From the IMG/VR virus record IMGVR_UViG_3300027965_000004, positions 1 to 64,000 of that record: a DNA stretch of 64,000 nucleotides; one strand, 5' to 3'. Below the pieces are notes generated by a model. It saw only the letters and a list, made by a program, of their open reading frames with translations. It was not told where the DNA came from and made no database searches. Shown piece after piece: positions 41,230 through 49,967 of this stretch (position 1 is the first letter of the stretch; every line of letters starts with the position of its first letter). Both the position numbers and the translations under genes were made by a program. The DNA comes from a virus.

Positions 41230-43086
41230 ATGCCGACCCCCGCCGCCATCCAGTACGCCACCTTCACGGGCATCGGCCGTGTGCTGTCGGCGTCGTTCAC
41301 CCTCTCGCACGGCATAACTCCGAGCTGTTGTGTCTTAGAAATTGTACCCCAGGCGGACATCCCCAGCGCGACCGGCGACCTCGTCTTCATCTACGACGCC
41401 ATCACGCTGACCTTTTCGGGGTGCCGCGTCGATTACACGTCCATCCAGCGCAACAGTTCCGGCATGGTCATGGCGCTGGCCGTGCAAGACCGCCGCTGGA
41501 AGTGGCAGTTTGGCGAAATCTCCGGGGATTATAACACGCGCTTCCAGGACCCCGGATCGGTGGCCCCCGACAGCGGCAAGTCGGTGGGTAATTCGCTGGA
41601 CCCGGATTTTTTGCGGACCCCCCAGCAGTTGGCGGCGCTGTGCCTCCAGGCGCTGGGCGAGGTCAATTACGACGTGTCGCTCATGCCGAACGACACCTAC
41701 CCGGAAGTGCATTGGACCGCCCAGAACCCGGCGCAGGCGCTGGCCGCCCTGTGCGACACGCTGAACTGCCGGATCAGCTTAGACGCCAACCAGGCCGTGG
41801 TCATCTGGCCGGTGGGCGTGGGCCACGCCCTGCCCGACGGCCCGGTCATGTCCGGCGGCAACAAGCTGCCCGTGAAGCCCCACCCCGATACCGTCAAGGT
41901 GGTCTGTGGGCCGTCGCTCTTCCAGGTCGATTTCATCCTCTACCCGGTGGGCCTGGACACGGACGGGGGCATTTGGCCGCTCTACCAGCTCAGTTACCGG
42001 CCCAACAAGCAAAACCCCAACGGGCCGGCGGAGTCCGTGTGGGATTATGAGGTCCCCGGGCAGTTCGTCGGCATCAGCGACCAACTCCTCACCACCGGGC
42101 AGACGAAACGACAGTTGGCCCTGGAATCGGTGTGGCGCTGGTACAAGATCGGCGGCACCATCACCCCGGCGTTGGTCGGCGAACAGGCGCAGGTCAACGG
42201 TTCCTATCTGACCAACGACCTGCAAATCTACAACATCCCCGGCTACGGCCAGATCCCGACCTTCAAGGTCCCGAAGTGGCTGGCGGCCGCCGAGGTCGGC
42301 AAGCCGGGCAAGCCCTACGTCGCCGCCAGCTACACGCTCTTGCCCTTGGAAGAGGAGCAGGTCCAGACCTACGTGTCGGCGGACGCCACGCTGAGGCGTT
42401 TACCGGCTATCTGTTACGGTGTTTATAACGATCGGAGAGGGGCGCAGACCAACACGCCGCCGGGCACCCCCTACGAGGGCGGCTTCCAGGTGGACGGCCG
42501 CCACGGGCTGGTGAAGTTCGACCAACCCGTGTGGCAGTACCTCCCCGACCCGCTCAACAACGGCAAATTCGTGTACCGGCCCGCGTGGCTGGCCCTGCGC
42601 ACGGCCTTCCAGATCCGCGACCTCACGACCGGGGCCTACGTCCGCTACGAGCGGACGTTTTTCTTCGCCGACCAAAGCGGCACCGGCGCCAAGCCGCTCC
42701 ACCACCCCGAAATCCAGAGCGAGTATTACCCGACCTACGACGCCAAGGGCAACGTCCAGAAAGTCAACAATAATGAGAGTTTGGTGGGGGCCGAGTGTGA
42801 TTATTACATCGGCGCCGAGGCCGCGCAGTATTTGAGCCAGGCCGTCCCCCAAGAAATCACCTATGCGGGGCTGATCCCTATTTCGACGGACGGGGCGATT
42901 CAGCAGGTCACTTGGTCGGTGAGTAACACCAGCGGCGCCACCACCCACGTCTGCCGCAATGACGAGTTCCACCCGTATGTACCGCCGTTCCGCGAACGCC
43001 GGGTGTACGAACAGGTGCGCAACGACACGATTGAGGCGCTGCGCGGTATCGCCAGCAAACAGGGAAAGGAGTTCTTGGACCTATGA
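41230..43086 (+). CDS. Tail tip / baseplate hub protein
   Basis: The 618-residue protein contains ITLTFSGCRVDYTSIQRNSS, MALAVQDRRWKWQFGEISG and a VGNSLDPDFLRTPQQLAALC segment. After it comes ALAALCDTLNCRISLDANQAVVIWPVG, the D1-D4 hub domain pattern of long-tailed phages. The remainder is beta-rich. It ends with an ATGA overlap. It likely forms the tip that other fibres attach to. Confidence 0.65.
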   Translation: MPTPAAIQYATFTGIGRVLSASFTLSHGITPSCCVLEIVPQADIPSATGDLVFIYDAITLTFSGCRVDYTSIQRNSSGMVMALAVQDRRWKWQFGEISGDYNTRFQDPGSVAPDSGKSVGNSLDPDFLRTPQQLAALCLQALGEVNYDVSLMPNDTYPEVHWTAQNPAQALAALCDTLNCRISLDANQAVVIWPVGVGHALPDGPVMSGGNKLPVKPHPDTVKVVCGPSLFQVDFILYPVGLDTDGGIWPLYQLSYRPNKQNPNGPAESVWDYEVPGQFVGISDQLLTTGQTKRQLALESVWRWYKIGGTITPALVGEQAQVNGSYLTNDLQIYNIPGYGQIPTFKVPKWLAAAEVGKPGKPYVAASYTLLPLEEEQVQTYVSADATLRRLPAICYGVYNDRRGAQTNTPPGTPYEGGFQVDGRHGLVKFDQPVWQYLPDPLNNGKFVYRPAWLALRTAFQIRDLTTGAYVRYERTFFFADQSGTGAKPLHHPEIQSEYYPTYDAKGNVQKVNNNESLVGAECDYYIGAEAAQYLSQAVPQEITYAGLIPISTDGAIQQVTWSVSNTSGATTHVCRNDEFHPYVPPFRERRVYEQVRNDTIEALRGIASKQGKEFLDL

Positions 43087-43952
43087 ACAACCTTTCCCAG
43101 AACGAGCGCGTCCGCTGGCTGGAGGTGCTCAACGCCAGCGCCACCAACTGGATTCCGTCGTGGGCCTGCGTGCGGGTCGTGTCCACGGACTACACCACCG
43201 GCGTCCTGACCGTGGACCAGCCCAACGCCGACAACCAGGCCCAAGTGCTCTTCACCGGCCCGGTGGCCATCCCGCCGTCGGCCTACGGCGCGGCCACCTA
43301 CGACTTCCCGACGTGGGCCGCCTACAACGCGGGCGACGGCGACCCCGCGGTCGGCGACCAGCGGGGGGCGGGCAACGGCAGTTACGTGCTCCGCAGCGGC
43401 AAGACCGGCTTCTGGGTCATCGGGGTGGACAGTGCCAACAGCCGCGCCATGGTGCTGCCGGTGGGCGGCGGGGGTGGCGGCGGGGGCAACCTGCCGCGCT
43501 GGAGCTACCTGGCGGGCGGCATCTGCCGCTCGCCGCCCGGTATCGGTGGCAAGCTGCCGGCCGGCGGCTCGGGGACGGCCGGCGCGCCCATCGACTGGAC
43601 GAGCGGCCTGGGGCCGTTCGCCTTCCAGCGGCCCAACGGGGCCTACCAGATCAAGATCCCAGACGGCGCCGGGGGCTACTACCGGCTGGAGGCGTCGGCC
43701 TTCATCACCACCACGCAGCCGGGGGCCGGCTACGGCGCCTACTTCTCGGTGAACGGGCAGCAGCCGGTGACGAACGCGCAGGTGGGCGGCGAGTGCAACG
43801 GCGGCAGCGTCATGGTCCACTTCGAAGATACGTTACTGTTGAACGCGGGCGACGTGGTAGACTTCTGGCTGACCTCGTCCTTCGACACCGCCTCGGAGAC
43901 GGTCAGCGCGAACAGCCTGGAGATCGTCCAGCGCGGGGGGCCGCCGACATGA
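43083..43952 (+). CDS. Tip protein with C1q-like jelly-roll C-terminus
   Basis: Starts on an ATGA overlap with the hub. After residue 145 a Gly-rich linker leads to a jelly-roll (ITTTQPGAGYGAYFSVNGQQ, HFEDTLLLNAGDVVDFWLTS). This order matches C1q/TNF-like domains used by phage fibres to bind receptors. Predicted trimer. Overlaps the next gene by ATGA. Confidence 0.6.
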   Translation: MNNLSQNERVRWLEVLNASATNWIPSWACVRVVSTDYTTGVLTVDQPNADNQAQVLFTGPVAIPPSAYGAATYDFPTWAAYNAGDGDPAVGDQRGAGNGSYVLRSGKTGFWVIGVDSANSRAMVLPVGGGGGGGGNLPRWSYLAGGICRSPPGIGGKLPAGGSGTAGAPIDWTSGLGPFAFQRPNGAYQIKIPDGAGGYYRLEASAFITTTQPGAGYGAYFSVNGQQPVTNAQVGGECNGGSVMVHFEDTLLLNAGDVVDFWLTSSFDTASETVSANSLEIVQRGGPPT

Positions 43953-44980
43953 CCCAGCCGACTTCCACGACGCCGCCGTGCAACTGTGGCTGCACGCAGC
44001 CGTGCGGCATACGCATCGCCCTGATCAACGGCCAGTACTGGCAGGACCTGTACTACGGCTGGTACTACTGCCCGGTGAATGAATACTCCTATTGGGAGGT
44101 CATTCTGGCGGGGTTCCAGCCGCCGCTCGACCACTGGAACGGCAACTGGAACATCGGCCTGGGACCCGGCTCCTACTTCTACGGCGCCAGCCAGCAACTC
44201 GCCTTCGAGTGCTCGATGGCGTTCGTGGGGAACAAATTCCTCGACCTGGCGGTGGCCGGGGGGGACGGCTCGGCCGGCATCGCCGCCAACGGGCTGCTCG
44301 TCCTGCTCAACGACGGCATAAATCCCGGCGGCATCGGCTACTACTGGAGCGGCAACCTGTGCAACGTGCAGCCGGACACGATGCTGACCCTGAACCTGGC
44401 GTCGCCGGACCCGAACCTGCCGCCGACGATCACGGTCATCCCGCGCGGGCCGACCTGCGCCTGCTGCCCGCGCGGCCTTTACAACGGCCAGATGCTCACC
44501 CAGGTGTGGCCGACGCTGACGGCGACGCTGATGAACGGCACGGGGGGCTGCCAGAGCCTCAACGGCCTGCAAATCCCGCTGACGTTCCAGACGACGACCC
44601 AGATCCCCTGGGGCGGCGGCAGTAGCGTCAACCCGGCCGCCTACCTCGGGATAACCACCGTGGACGCGAGCCGCTGCCCGCTGGGCGCGAGCCAACTCGC
44701 CTTTTATCTCCAGTGCGTCAAGGCCCCGGCCGTCCCGGACAGCAGCTTCCTCACGCCCACCAACGACGGCTGGGCCGGGGGGTTCGCCTCGACGCTGACC
44801 TCGTCGTCGGGCGACCACTACGCCTACGCGGCGCCGCCGGTCTCCTACCGCTGTGACCCCATGGCGCCCATGTGGACCTTCCAGGGGGTCGAGGTGATCG
44901 GCCTGGGGAATGTTAACCTGGTGCGCTGTTGCGGCACGAGCGGCAACGGCCACGTCGACGTGGTGGTGACGTCGCCATGA
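43949..44980 (+). CDS. Cysteine-rich virion protein, 343 aa
   Basis: The N-terminus has CNCGCTQPCG, and further pairs CACCPRG near 168 and RCCG near 327 give a high cysteine content for a virion protein. Otherwise beta-rich with aromatic residues (YWQDLYYGWYYCPVNEYSYW). It may bind metal or form disulphides. Likely an adhesin of the tail tip. No named family. ATGA overlaps on both sides. Confidence 0.6.
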   Translation: MTQPTSTTPPCNCGCTQPCGIRIALINGQYWQDLYYGWYYCPVNEYSYWEVILAGFQPPLDHWNGNWNIGLGPGSYFYGASQQLAFECSMAFVGNKFLDLAVAGGDGSAGIAANGLLVLLNDGINPGGIGYYWSGNLCNVQPDTMLTLNLASPDPNLPPTITVIPRGPTCACCPRGLYNGQMLTQVWPTLTATLMNGTGGCQSLNGLQIPLTFQTTTQIPWGGGSSVNPAAYLGITTVDASRCPLGASQLAFYLQCVKAPAVPDSSFLTPTNDGWAGGFASTLTSSSGDHYAYAAPPVSYRCDPMAPMWTFQGVEVIGLGNVNLVRCCGTSGNGHVDVVVTSP

Positions 44981-45318
44981 CACAACACCCCGAAGCCAAC
45001 CGCCCCTGTTTCCTCGTCCACGCCGAGCAGCAGCCGTGGTGTCCGGTGTGCAAGCAGTACCGCGAGAACCCCCACTACCGCAACGCGCCGCTGCCGGTCA
45101 TGGGGCCGGTCAAGCCGCGGGAGGACCGCTCGAAGCCCTGCCGGCACCTGGGGGCCGCGACCGGGGAGCGGGTGCAGTGCCCGACCTGCGCCGGCAACGT
45201 GGAAATCAAGCTAATGACGTGCGAAAAACACGGCACCTGTACCCGCGGCAAGCCGCTCCAGGGGGTGCGCTGCTGCGCCGACTGCGGGGATTACCGGCCG
45301 GGCGAACCGGCGGCCTGA
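44977..45318 (+). CDS. Zinc-binding protein with CRHLG-CPTC module
   Basis: The 113-residue protein has WCPVCKQYR near the N-terminus and then CRHLGAATGERVQCPTCAGN, a CEKHGTC and a CCADCGDY block. This series of Cys/His knuckles resembles a domain that I recall from planctomycete proteins next to surface glycan genes. It is the last gene of the tail operon. Function unknown. Confidence 0.55.
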   Translation: MTQHPEANRPCFLVHAEQQPWCPVCKQYRENPHYRNAPLPVMGPVKPREDRSKPCRHLGAATGERVQCPTCAGNVEIKLMTCEKHGTCTRGKPLQGVRCCADCGDYRPGEPAA

Positions 45319-45329
45319 GCCGCCCGTCA

Positions 45330-46391
45330 CTACGGCCGCCAGCCGGCGCCTTTGGCAAAGACCTCAATCACGCCGTCCACGAAGATCAGCGTGCCGACGT
45401 AGGGGGCACCGGGGTTGTTCGGGTCCGGGTGGAGGACGTTGCGGACCTCTTGTTCCGTCTCCAGGGTTAGTGAAGTGCCGTTGTTGACGACGCCGATCAC
45501 CCGGTAAAAGTAGCCGTGCGGCTCCGGGGTCCGGGTGTTACCCTTGCCCGCGGTGAGTGTGGCGTCGAGCACCCAAGAGCCCCGCACGATGTCCGGTGCG
45601 GCCCCCGCAAACGGCACCTGGATTTGGTGCGTTTGCGGGGCGAACGTCACCCCCTCCAAAACGGTCTCCGTGTTGCCGACGGTCGGCGATCGGCCGGCGT
45701 AGACGACCACCGCCACGTCCACGACCGACGGGTCTGCCGCCTGCGGGCGCCGCAGCAGCCAGGCCCACGAATAGCGGCCGTTCCGCTCCACCGAACGGAC
45801 CGTGCTGCCCGGGGGCGGGGGGTGGCTGACCGCCGACCCGGCCGCGTTGGCGGGATCGGCCGCGTTGTCGTCGCGGTTGAAATTGAGATCGTCCTGCGTG
45901 GTAGTAAACCGCGTGGCGAGCCTCAACTGATCCTCCCGCCTCGGTTGGGAAGCGACCCATTGCAGAGTCCGGCGGGGCATCCCGTGCCAGTTGCCGGTCC
46001 CCTTCTTGTCCCCGACTTCGTGGACGGTTTCGTTCCAGTAGCCGACGGGATCGACGTACACCGGGTAGCTGGGGCCGTCGGTGATCGGCGGCAAGACGTT
46101 GGACGGCCTGCCCTTGTTGTTGCGCGGCAAGGGCTCGATGAACACGTCCCGGCGACCGTTCGGCGCGTTGGGGTCCTGGTCATAGACGACGGCCTGGTCG
46201 TGGCGGATCTGCTTGGCGTTGGCGACGGCGGCGGCGTTGGCGGCCACGTTGGCGGCGGCGCCGTCTTGAAGCGCCGCCCTCATGCTCAGTGCCCCGAGCG
46301 GGAACAGGGTAAGTAGCGTCATCAGACCGATGGCCATGATGAAGACGGCTACCAGGACCTCGACCAACGTAGTACCGGGACGGCGAATCAT
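45330..46391 (-). CDS. Type IV pseudopilin, PilV-like
   Basis: Read on the minus strand. The first residues are MIRRPGTTLVEVLVAVFIMAIG, a class III signal with cleavage after Gly6 and Glu at +5, followed by a hydrophobic helix. The rest is a soluble beta domain. GGAG lies before the ATG at 46391. The upstream ATG at 46406 lacks a site. Such pseudopilins are chromosomal genes in planctomycetes and are not normal phage components. This one lies at the end of the tail operon but on the other strand. Function would be in a type IV pilus or type II secretion machine. Confidence 0.75.
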   Translation of the reverse strand: MIRRPGTTLVEVLVAVFIMAIGLMTLLTLFPLGALSMRAALQDGAAANVAANAAAVANAKQIRHDQAVVYDQDPNAPNGRRDVFIEPLPRNNKGRPSNVLPPITDGPSYPVYVDPVGYWNETVHEVGDKKGTGNWHGMPRRTLQWVASQPRREDQLRLATRFTTTQDDLNFNRDDNAADPANAAGSAVSHPPPPGSTVRSVERNGRYSWAWLLRRPQAADPSVVDVAVVVYAGRSPTVGNTETVLEGVTFAPQTHQIQVPFAGAAPDIVRGSWVLDATLTAGKGNTRTPEPHGYFYRVIGVVNNGTSLTLETEQEVRNVLHPDPNNPGAPYVGTLIFVDGVIEVFAKGAGWRP

Positions 46392-46487
46392 GGATCGCGT
46401 CTCCATTGTCTCGGAAGGGAAATGTCAGTTCCTCAAGTATCCCAGAGATAATTCGTCCCCGCAAGCCCTTTCTTCGGAATTCCGGGG

Positions 46488-46949
46488 CTACTGGCTGACC
46501 ATGACGGTAAACCAGAAGATCGCGCCGGCGCCGGTGAAGAGCAGTGACAGAATCATCCCGAGCAGCGCGGTCCCGCTGTCCTTGCCCTGGACCAAGCCGC
46601 ACAACCCCAGGATGAACCCCACCAGCCCCACGACCGGCACGCACAGCGCGACGATGGCAAAGACCAGGGCCAGCTTGCCGAGGCTGATGCCCTTCCCCTT
46701 CGACTTCTTTTCCTTCTGCTCCCGGATGACGTGATACACCACCTGGGGGGCCGGCTTTTCCGCCGCCGGCCTCCCCTTCTCCGCCTTGGCCGCGGCCGGC
46801 GGTTCCTCGGGGTCAAGGGGTATCTCGACCGACTCCGGCTGCGGCACGCGCATCGGCTCCCCGCACTTGACGCAGGTGCGAACCTTGCCGGCGGATTCGT
46901 CGCGGACGTTGTACGCCTGGCCGCACGCCGGGCACCGGAAGCGAATCAT
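46488..46949 (-). CDS. Host-type zinc-ribbon membrane protein
   Basis: Minus strand, AAGGAGGT before the ATG. It opens FRCPACGQAYNVRDE and CVKCGEPMRV, a CPxC...CxxC ribbon, followed by an acidic/Pro-rich linker, a KKSKGKG basic patch and two hydrophobic segments near residues 92-112 and 122-145. I recall this architecture from planctomycete genomes (ribbon plus DUF4190-type membrane domain). It is 96 bases upstream of the pseudopilin and in the same direction, so the two may be one unit. Confidence 0.7.
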   Translation of the reverse strand: MIRFRCPACGQAYNVRDESAGKVRTCVKCGEPMRVPQPESVEIPLDPEEPPAAAKAEKGRPAAEKPAPQVVYHVIREQKEKKSKGKGISLGKLALVFAIVALCVPVVGLVGFILGLCGLVQGKDSGTALLGMILSLLFTGAGAIFWFTVMVSQ

Positions 46950-47028
46950 GGGAACCTCCTTCGTCGTGGCCTAAGAGTCCCGATTATCGCAGCTGAGCCG
47001 ACGCCCCGCAAGCCCCCGTCCTCGATTT

Positions 47029-47058
47029 TTGACCCCGGCCGGCCGCCCGTGCTACCAT
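47029..47058 (+). promoter_or_regulatory. Upstream promoter of the lysis-like cluster
   Basis: TTGACC at 47029-47034, 18-bp spacer, TACCAT at 47053-47058. The start-proximal sequence TTTTTGACCCCGGCC is shared with the promoter at 26129. Confidence 0.6.
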
Positions 47059-47066
47059 CAACCCCG

Positions 47067-47096
47067 CTCAACCGCCGAGCGGCCCCGTGGTAGACT
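47067..47096 (+). promoter_or_regulatory. Downstream tandem promoter of the lysis-like cluster
   Basis: CTCAAC at 47067-47072, 18-bp spacer, TAGACT at 47091-47096, eight bases after the first promoter's -10. The leader to the gene at 47370 would be about 265 bases long. Confidence 0.6.
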
Positions 47097-47369
47097 CAGG
47101 CCAGACGAGTCGCCCCGGACCCGAGGCCCGAACAATTACCGAGGAAGCACCTCCCCCATCACGTCGCGTGACCCCACCGTCCCCCGACCCGCAGCGTCCG
47201 CCACCTCGCCGCCGAGCGGCCGCGCCCCGCCCCCCGCGGGGCGCGGCCCGCTGTCTTTCCGGCCGGTCCGGGCGCCCGTGCTTTGGGGCGGGACGGTCCG
47301 CCCACGGAGCGGGGCGGCGCCGGCCCGGTTTCATGCCCCCGCCCCCTCCCCCCGACCCGGTAGCCCGCG

Positions 47370-47678
47370 ATGGAATGGCTCGTCTTCGCCCGTGACTTCG
47401 GACTCCCCACGGTCCTTTTGGTCGGTCTGTGCCTGGGCCTCTGGCGCGCCGGTAAATGGGTCGGCCAGAAGTGCGAGTGGCTGATGGAGAACATCGTCAA
47501 GCCCATCGGCCGGCGCCACGTCGAACACCTGGACTTTCTGGAGCGCAACCAGGCGCAGAACAGCCAGGTGTTGGCGGAGAACGGCAAGGTGCTGGACAAG
47601 ATCGCCGACTCCCAGATCAGCATGGCCGCCGACCTGAAGGCCCTGCGCCAATCCCACGAATCCGCCCGCGAGAAGTAA
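47370..47678 (+). CDS. Small membrane protein, holin candidate
   Basis: The 102-residue protein has one N-terminal transmembrane helix (FGLPTVLLVGLCLGLW) and a cytoplasmic amphipathic tail that ends basic (SHESAREK). Membrane topology, first position after a strong promoter region and neighbours fit a holin or an Rz-type spanin partner. No diagnostic motif. Confidence 0.45.
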   Translation: MEWLVFARDFGLPTVLLVGLCLGLWRAGKWVGQKCEWLMENIVKPIGRRHVEHLDFLERNQAQNSQVLAENGKVLDKIADSQISMAADLKALRQSHESAREK

Positions 47679-47681
47679 CCC

Positions 47682-48365
47682 ATGCGTATCCGTCTTTGGC
47701 TCCACGACCTGTTGACCGGCTCCATCCACCGGACCCTGAACCGCCGGACGGAGAAGCTGGCCGGCGCCGAGCACGCCCGCGTCGGCCGCAACCTGTGGAC
47801 GCTTCAGGGCTACATCGCCCGGGCGAAGGACCTGGGGGCCGAACCGACCCCGCCGCCGCCGGTGGCTCCGGCCGCGCCGAAGTCCGGCCCCACCGGATAC
47901 GAGGCGGTCAGCCTGGCCGGCAGCCTCGCCAGCCTGGTCGGCGTCATCCTGCTCTTCCTCCAGGCGGCCGGCTGGTTGCACCTGCCGCACCCGGGCCCGG
48001 CCCCCGTGCCGCCGGCACCCGCCCCCGTGGACCCGCTCACCGCCACGCTCCAGGCGGCCTACGCCGCCGACCCCGCGCCCGACAAGGCCGCGAAACTTCA
48101 AGCCCTCCAAAGCATCTGGACCTTGGCCCCGGCCGCCGCCGACGACCCCGCGATGGCCACCGCGGCAGACCTGCTCGCCAAGCTGCATAACGCCGCGCAG
48201 CAGCTCGTCGGCGACTCCCTGCCGGGGGTGCGCAAGGCTATCGAGACGGAGCTAGACAAGGCCCTGCCCACGAACCCGGCGCAGGCCCTCGACCCGGCCA
48301 CGCGCCAGGCCTGCAAGGCGGCCTTTACCCGCATCGCCACGTCCCTCTCCGGAGTACAACCCTGA
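47682..48365 (+). CDS. Membrane-anchored protein with long Pro-rich and helical tail
   Basis: The N-terminal 70 residues are basic and helical. One hydrophobic helix lies near residues 78-100 (SLAGSLASLVGVILLFLQAA), then a Pro-rich spacer and about 110 residues of helical periplasmic domain. It overlaps the peptidase start by TGATG. It may anchor or present the peptidase downstream. Spanin-like function is possible. Confidence 0.5.
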   Translation: MRIRLWLHDLLTGSIHRTLNRRTEKLAGAEHARVGRNLWTLQGYIARAKDLGAEPTPPPPVAPAAPKSGPTGYEAVSLAGSLASLVGVILLFLQAAGWLHLPHPGPAPVPPAPAPVDPLTATLQAAYAADPAPDKAAKLQALQSIWTLAPAAADDPAMATAADLLAKLHNAAQQLVGDSLPGVRKAIETELDKALPTNPAQALDPATRQACKAAFTRIATSLSGVQP

Positions 48366-49315
48366 TGCCGCCACTCGGCTTTCTCCGCAAACGCGACCGC
48401 AACGCGGCGCAGCACGCCGTTCATGCCGCCGCCGAGGCCCGCATGGCCCGGTGTCACGGCCTGGCCGCGCCGGACGTCCCCAAGGGGACGAAGGTCATCC
48501 TGGCCGACGCCTGGAAGGACCCGGCCGTGGTCGCCGACCTGGGCTTCGCCTTCCCGCGCTACCGACAAGTTACGGGCTCGTGCGTCGGCGCCGGCGGGGG
48601 CAACGCCCTGATGACCCTGATCTGCGTGCAGCGCAAGCTCGCCGCCAGCCCCACCAAGGCCGTATTGCCCTTCTGGCCCTTCGATTACGGCCGCTGTCGT
48701 TATAACGAGGGCGACCGCGGCCAGGGCGAAGGCGCCATGGGCTCGTCCTTCGCGGACACCGTGGTCAAGGAAGGCGTCTTGGACGCCAACGAGGCCGGGC
48801 TGCCGGCGTTCCAAAACGACGACGGCCTGGCGCTCACCGAGCAACTGGAGATGCAGTGGTCCGACGGTGGCTCGCCGCTGGTGACGAAGTGGCTCCAGAC
48901 GGCCGCCAAGTTCCCGCTCGGCAGCGCCACGCCCTGCAAGTCCAGCCAGGACATCAAGGCCCTGGTCCTCAACGGCTTCCCCGGCTCCTTCGCCTGCGAC
49001 AACTACATCGGCCACGCCTCCGTCCAGGGCTCAGGCGCCGACGCCGCGGCGGTCGGGTATTGGGACGGCAACGGCGGCCACCAGCAGTATTTCATCGGCT
49101 ACTGGGAAAACCCGACCTTGGGGCCGCTGTACGGCATCGGCAACAACTGGCAGGGCTCGACCTACCCCCAAGACCCGGGCGGGCTGCCGACCTGCTGCTG
49201 CTGGGTGACGGAGGCCCACGTCGACGCCGCCTTCCGCCTGGACGCCGAGGTGTACGGGTTCTCGCACCTGACGTGGTTCCCCGCCCAGCCGGCCGTGCTC
49301 AGCTGGTACGTGTAG
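48365..49315 (+). CDS. Papain-like cysteine peptidase or endolysin candidate
   Basis: The 316-residue protein has RQVTGSCVGAGGGNAL near residue 66 (Cys in a G-S-C-V-G block), HQQYFIGYWE near residue 239 and YGIGNNWQGS near 254 (His and Asn), the order of C1/C39-type enzymes. The family is recurrent in phages. Position after membrane genes suggests it attacks the cell wall or envelope in lysis. Planctomycetes have unusual walls, so a peptidase rather than muramidase is reasonable. No signal peptide is seen. Confidence 0.6.
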   Translation: MPPLGFLRKRDRNAAQHAVHAAAEARMARCHGLAAPDVPKGTKVILADAWKDPAVVADLGFAFPRYRQVTGSCVGAGGGNALMTLICVQRKLAASPTKAVLPFWPFDYGRCRYNEGDRGQGEGAMGSSFADTVVKEGVLDANEAGLPAFQNDDGLALTEQLEMQWSDGGSPLVTKWLQTAAKFPLGSATPCKSSQDIKALVLNGFPGSFACDNYIGHASVQGSGADAAAVGYWDGNGGHQQYFIGYWENPTLGPLYGIGNNWQGSTYPQDPGGLPTCCCWVTEAHVDAAFRLDAEVYGFSHLTWFPAQPAVLSWYV

Positions 49316-49362
49316 CCAATTTATTCCCACCAAAACCCATTCGCCCCCCCGCAAGGAATCCC

Positions 49363-49617
49363 ATGGACACCGCCACCGTTACCAAGGTCCTGACCGCGCT
49401 CTTGGCCGCCATCCGGCGGGGCGAGGTCGTCTTCCCGAGTGCCCAGGCGCTCAAGGGCGCCGAGGGCGCCGTGGAGTACATCCTGGGTCACCCGTTCGCG
49501 CTGGAGATCGCGGCCGTCGCCTTCCAGAGCGGCGGGGCGCTGCTGTCGTTCCTGGCCGGCCGCTTCGGCATCCCGGTCAGCGTCATCGAGGCGGTGCTGG
49601 CGGACGCCGGCCTGTAA
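49363..49617 (+). CDS. Small hydrophobic protein, 84 aa
   Basis: AAGGAATC before the ATG. One or two hydrophobic segments (FALEIAAVAFQSGGALLSFLAGRFGIPVSVI). It overlaps the next ORF by TAATG. It belongs to a run of four small membrane ORFs. Holin-like by size and topology. Confidence 0.5.
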   Translation: MDTATVTKVLTALLAAIRRGEVVFPSAQALKGAEGAVEYILGHPFALEIAAVAFQSGGALLSFLAGRFGIPVSVIEAVLADAGL

Positions 49618-49763
49618 TGCCCGCCTGGCTCCGCCCCCTCCTGACGCGCTGGGTGCTCCTCATGGTGCCGTGGGTCTGGACCAACTTCGCCGTCCCCGCC
49701 GCGGCCGTCCTGGGGTTCCTGGTGGCCGTCCTGATTATCGTGCTCTCCGGGGACACCGACTGA
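49617..49763 (+). CDS. 48-residue membrane peptide
   Basis: Its ATG overlaps the upstream TAA stop. It starts MPAWLRPLLTRW and has two hydrophobic helices with almost no polar residues, the second AAAVLGFLVAVLIIVLSG. It ends on a TGATG overlap with the next ORF. Antiholin or holin partner would be the simplest guess. Confidence 0.5.
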   Translation: MPAWLRPLLTRWVLLMVPWVWTNFAVPAAAVLGFLVAVLIIVLSGDTD

Positions 49764-49963
49764 TGGCCGCGGCCGCGCTCCTCGCCGTCCTGTACCTGGC
49801 CGTCGCCGTGGCGGTCTCCCTGGTGGCCCGCGCCGCCGTAGACCCCTACGGCCATTTCACGCCGCGGCGGGACTGGTGGCAGGCGGTGCTGATCGGCGTC
49901 TTTTGGCTGCCGCTTTTGGCGTGGCTGATCGGCGTGGTGGTCTACTACGACCTGAAAGGTTGA
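49763..49963 (+). CDS. 66-residue protein with two transmembrane helices
   Basis: Starts at a TGATG overlap. Hydrophobic helices span about residues 2-22 and 42-62, with a basic, aromatic loop between (DPYGHFTPRRDWWQ). Size and topology are of a class II holin. It is the last of three chained membrane ORFs. Confidence 0.5.
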   Translation: MAAAALLAVLYLAVAVAVSLVARAAVDPYGHFTPRRDWWQAVLIGVFWLPLLAWLIGVVVYYDLKG

Positions 49964-49967
49964 CATC

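Larger units (their letters stand above)
46950..47369. other. 420-bp non-coding region with two tandem promoters and a hairpin
   Basis: Between divergent units this region holds two promoters of the 18-bp class (separate entries), GC-rich sequence and a perfect CGCGCCCCG / CGGGGCGCG hairpin at 47221-47245. Open frames here are proline-rich by composition and have no ribosome-binding sites. No gene is supported. Confidence 0.6.

Noticed and set aside
47029-47484. Proline-rich ORFs in the region 46950-47369
   Set aside because: They overlap two promoters and contain only composition-driven Pro/Arg runs.
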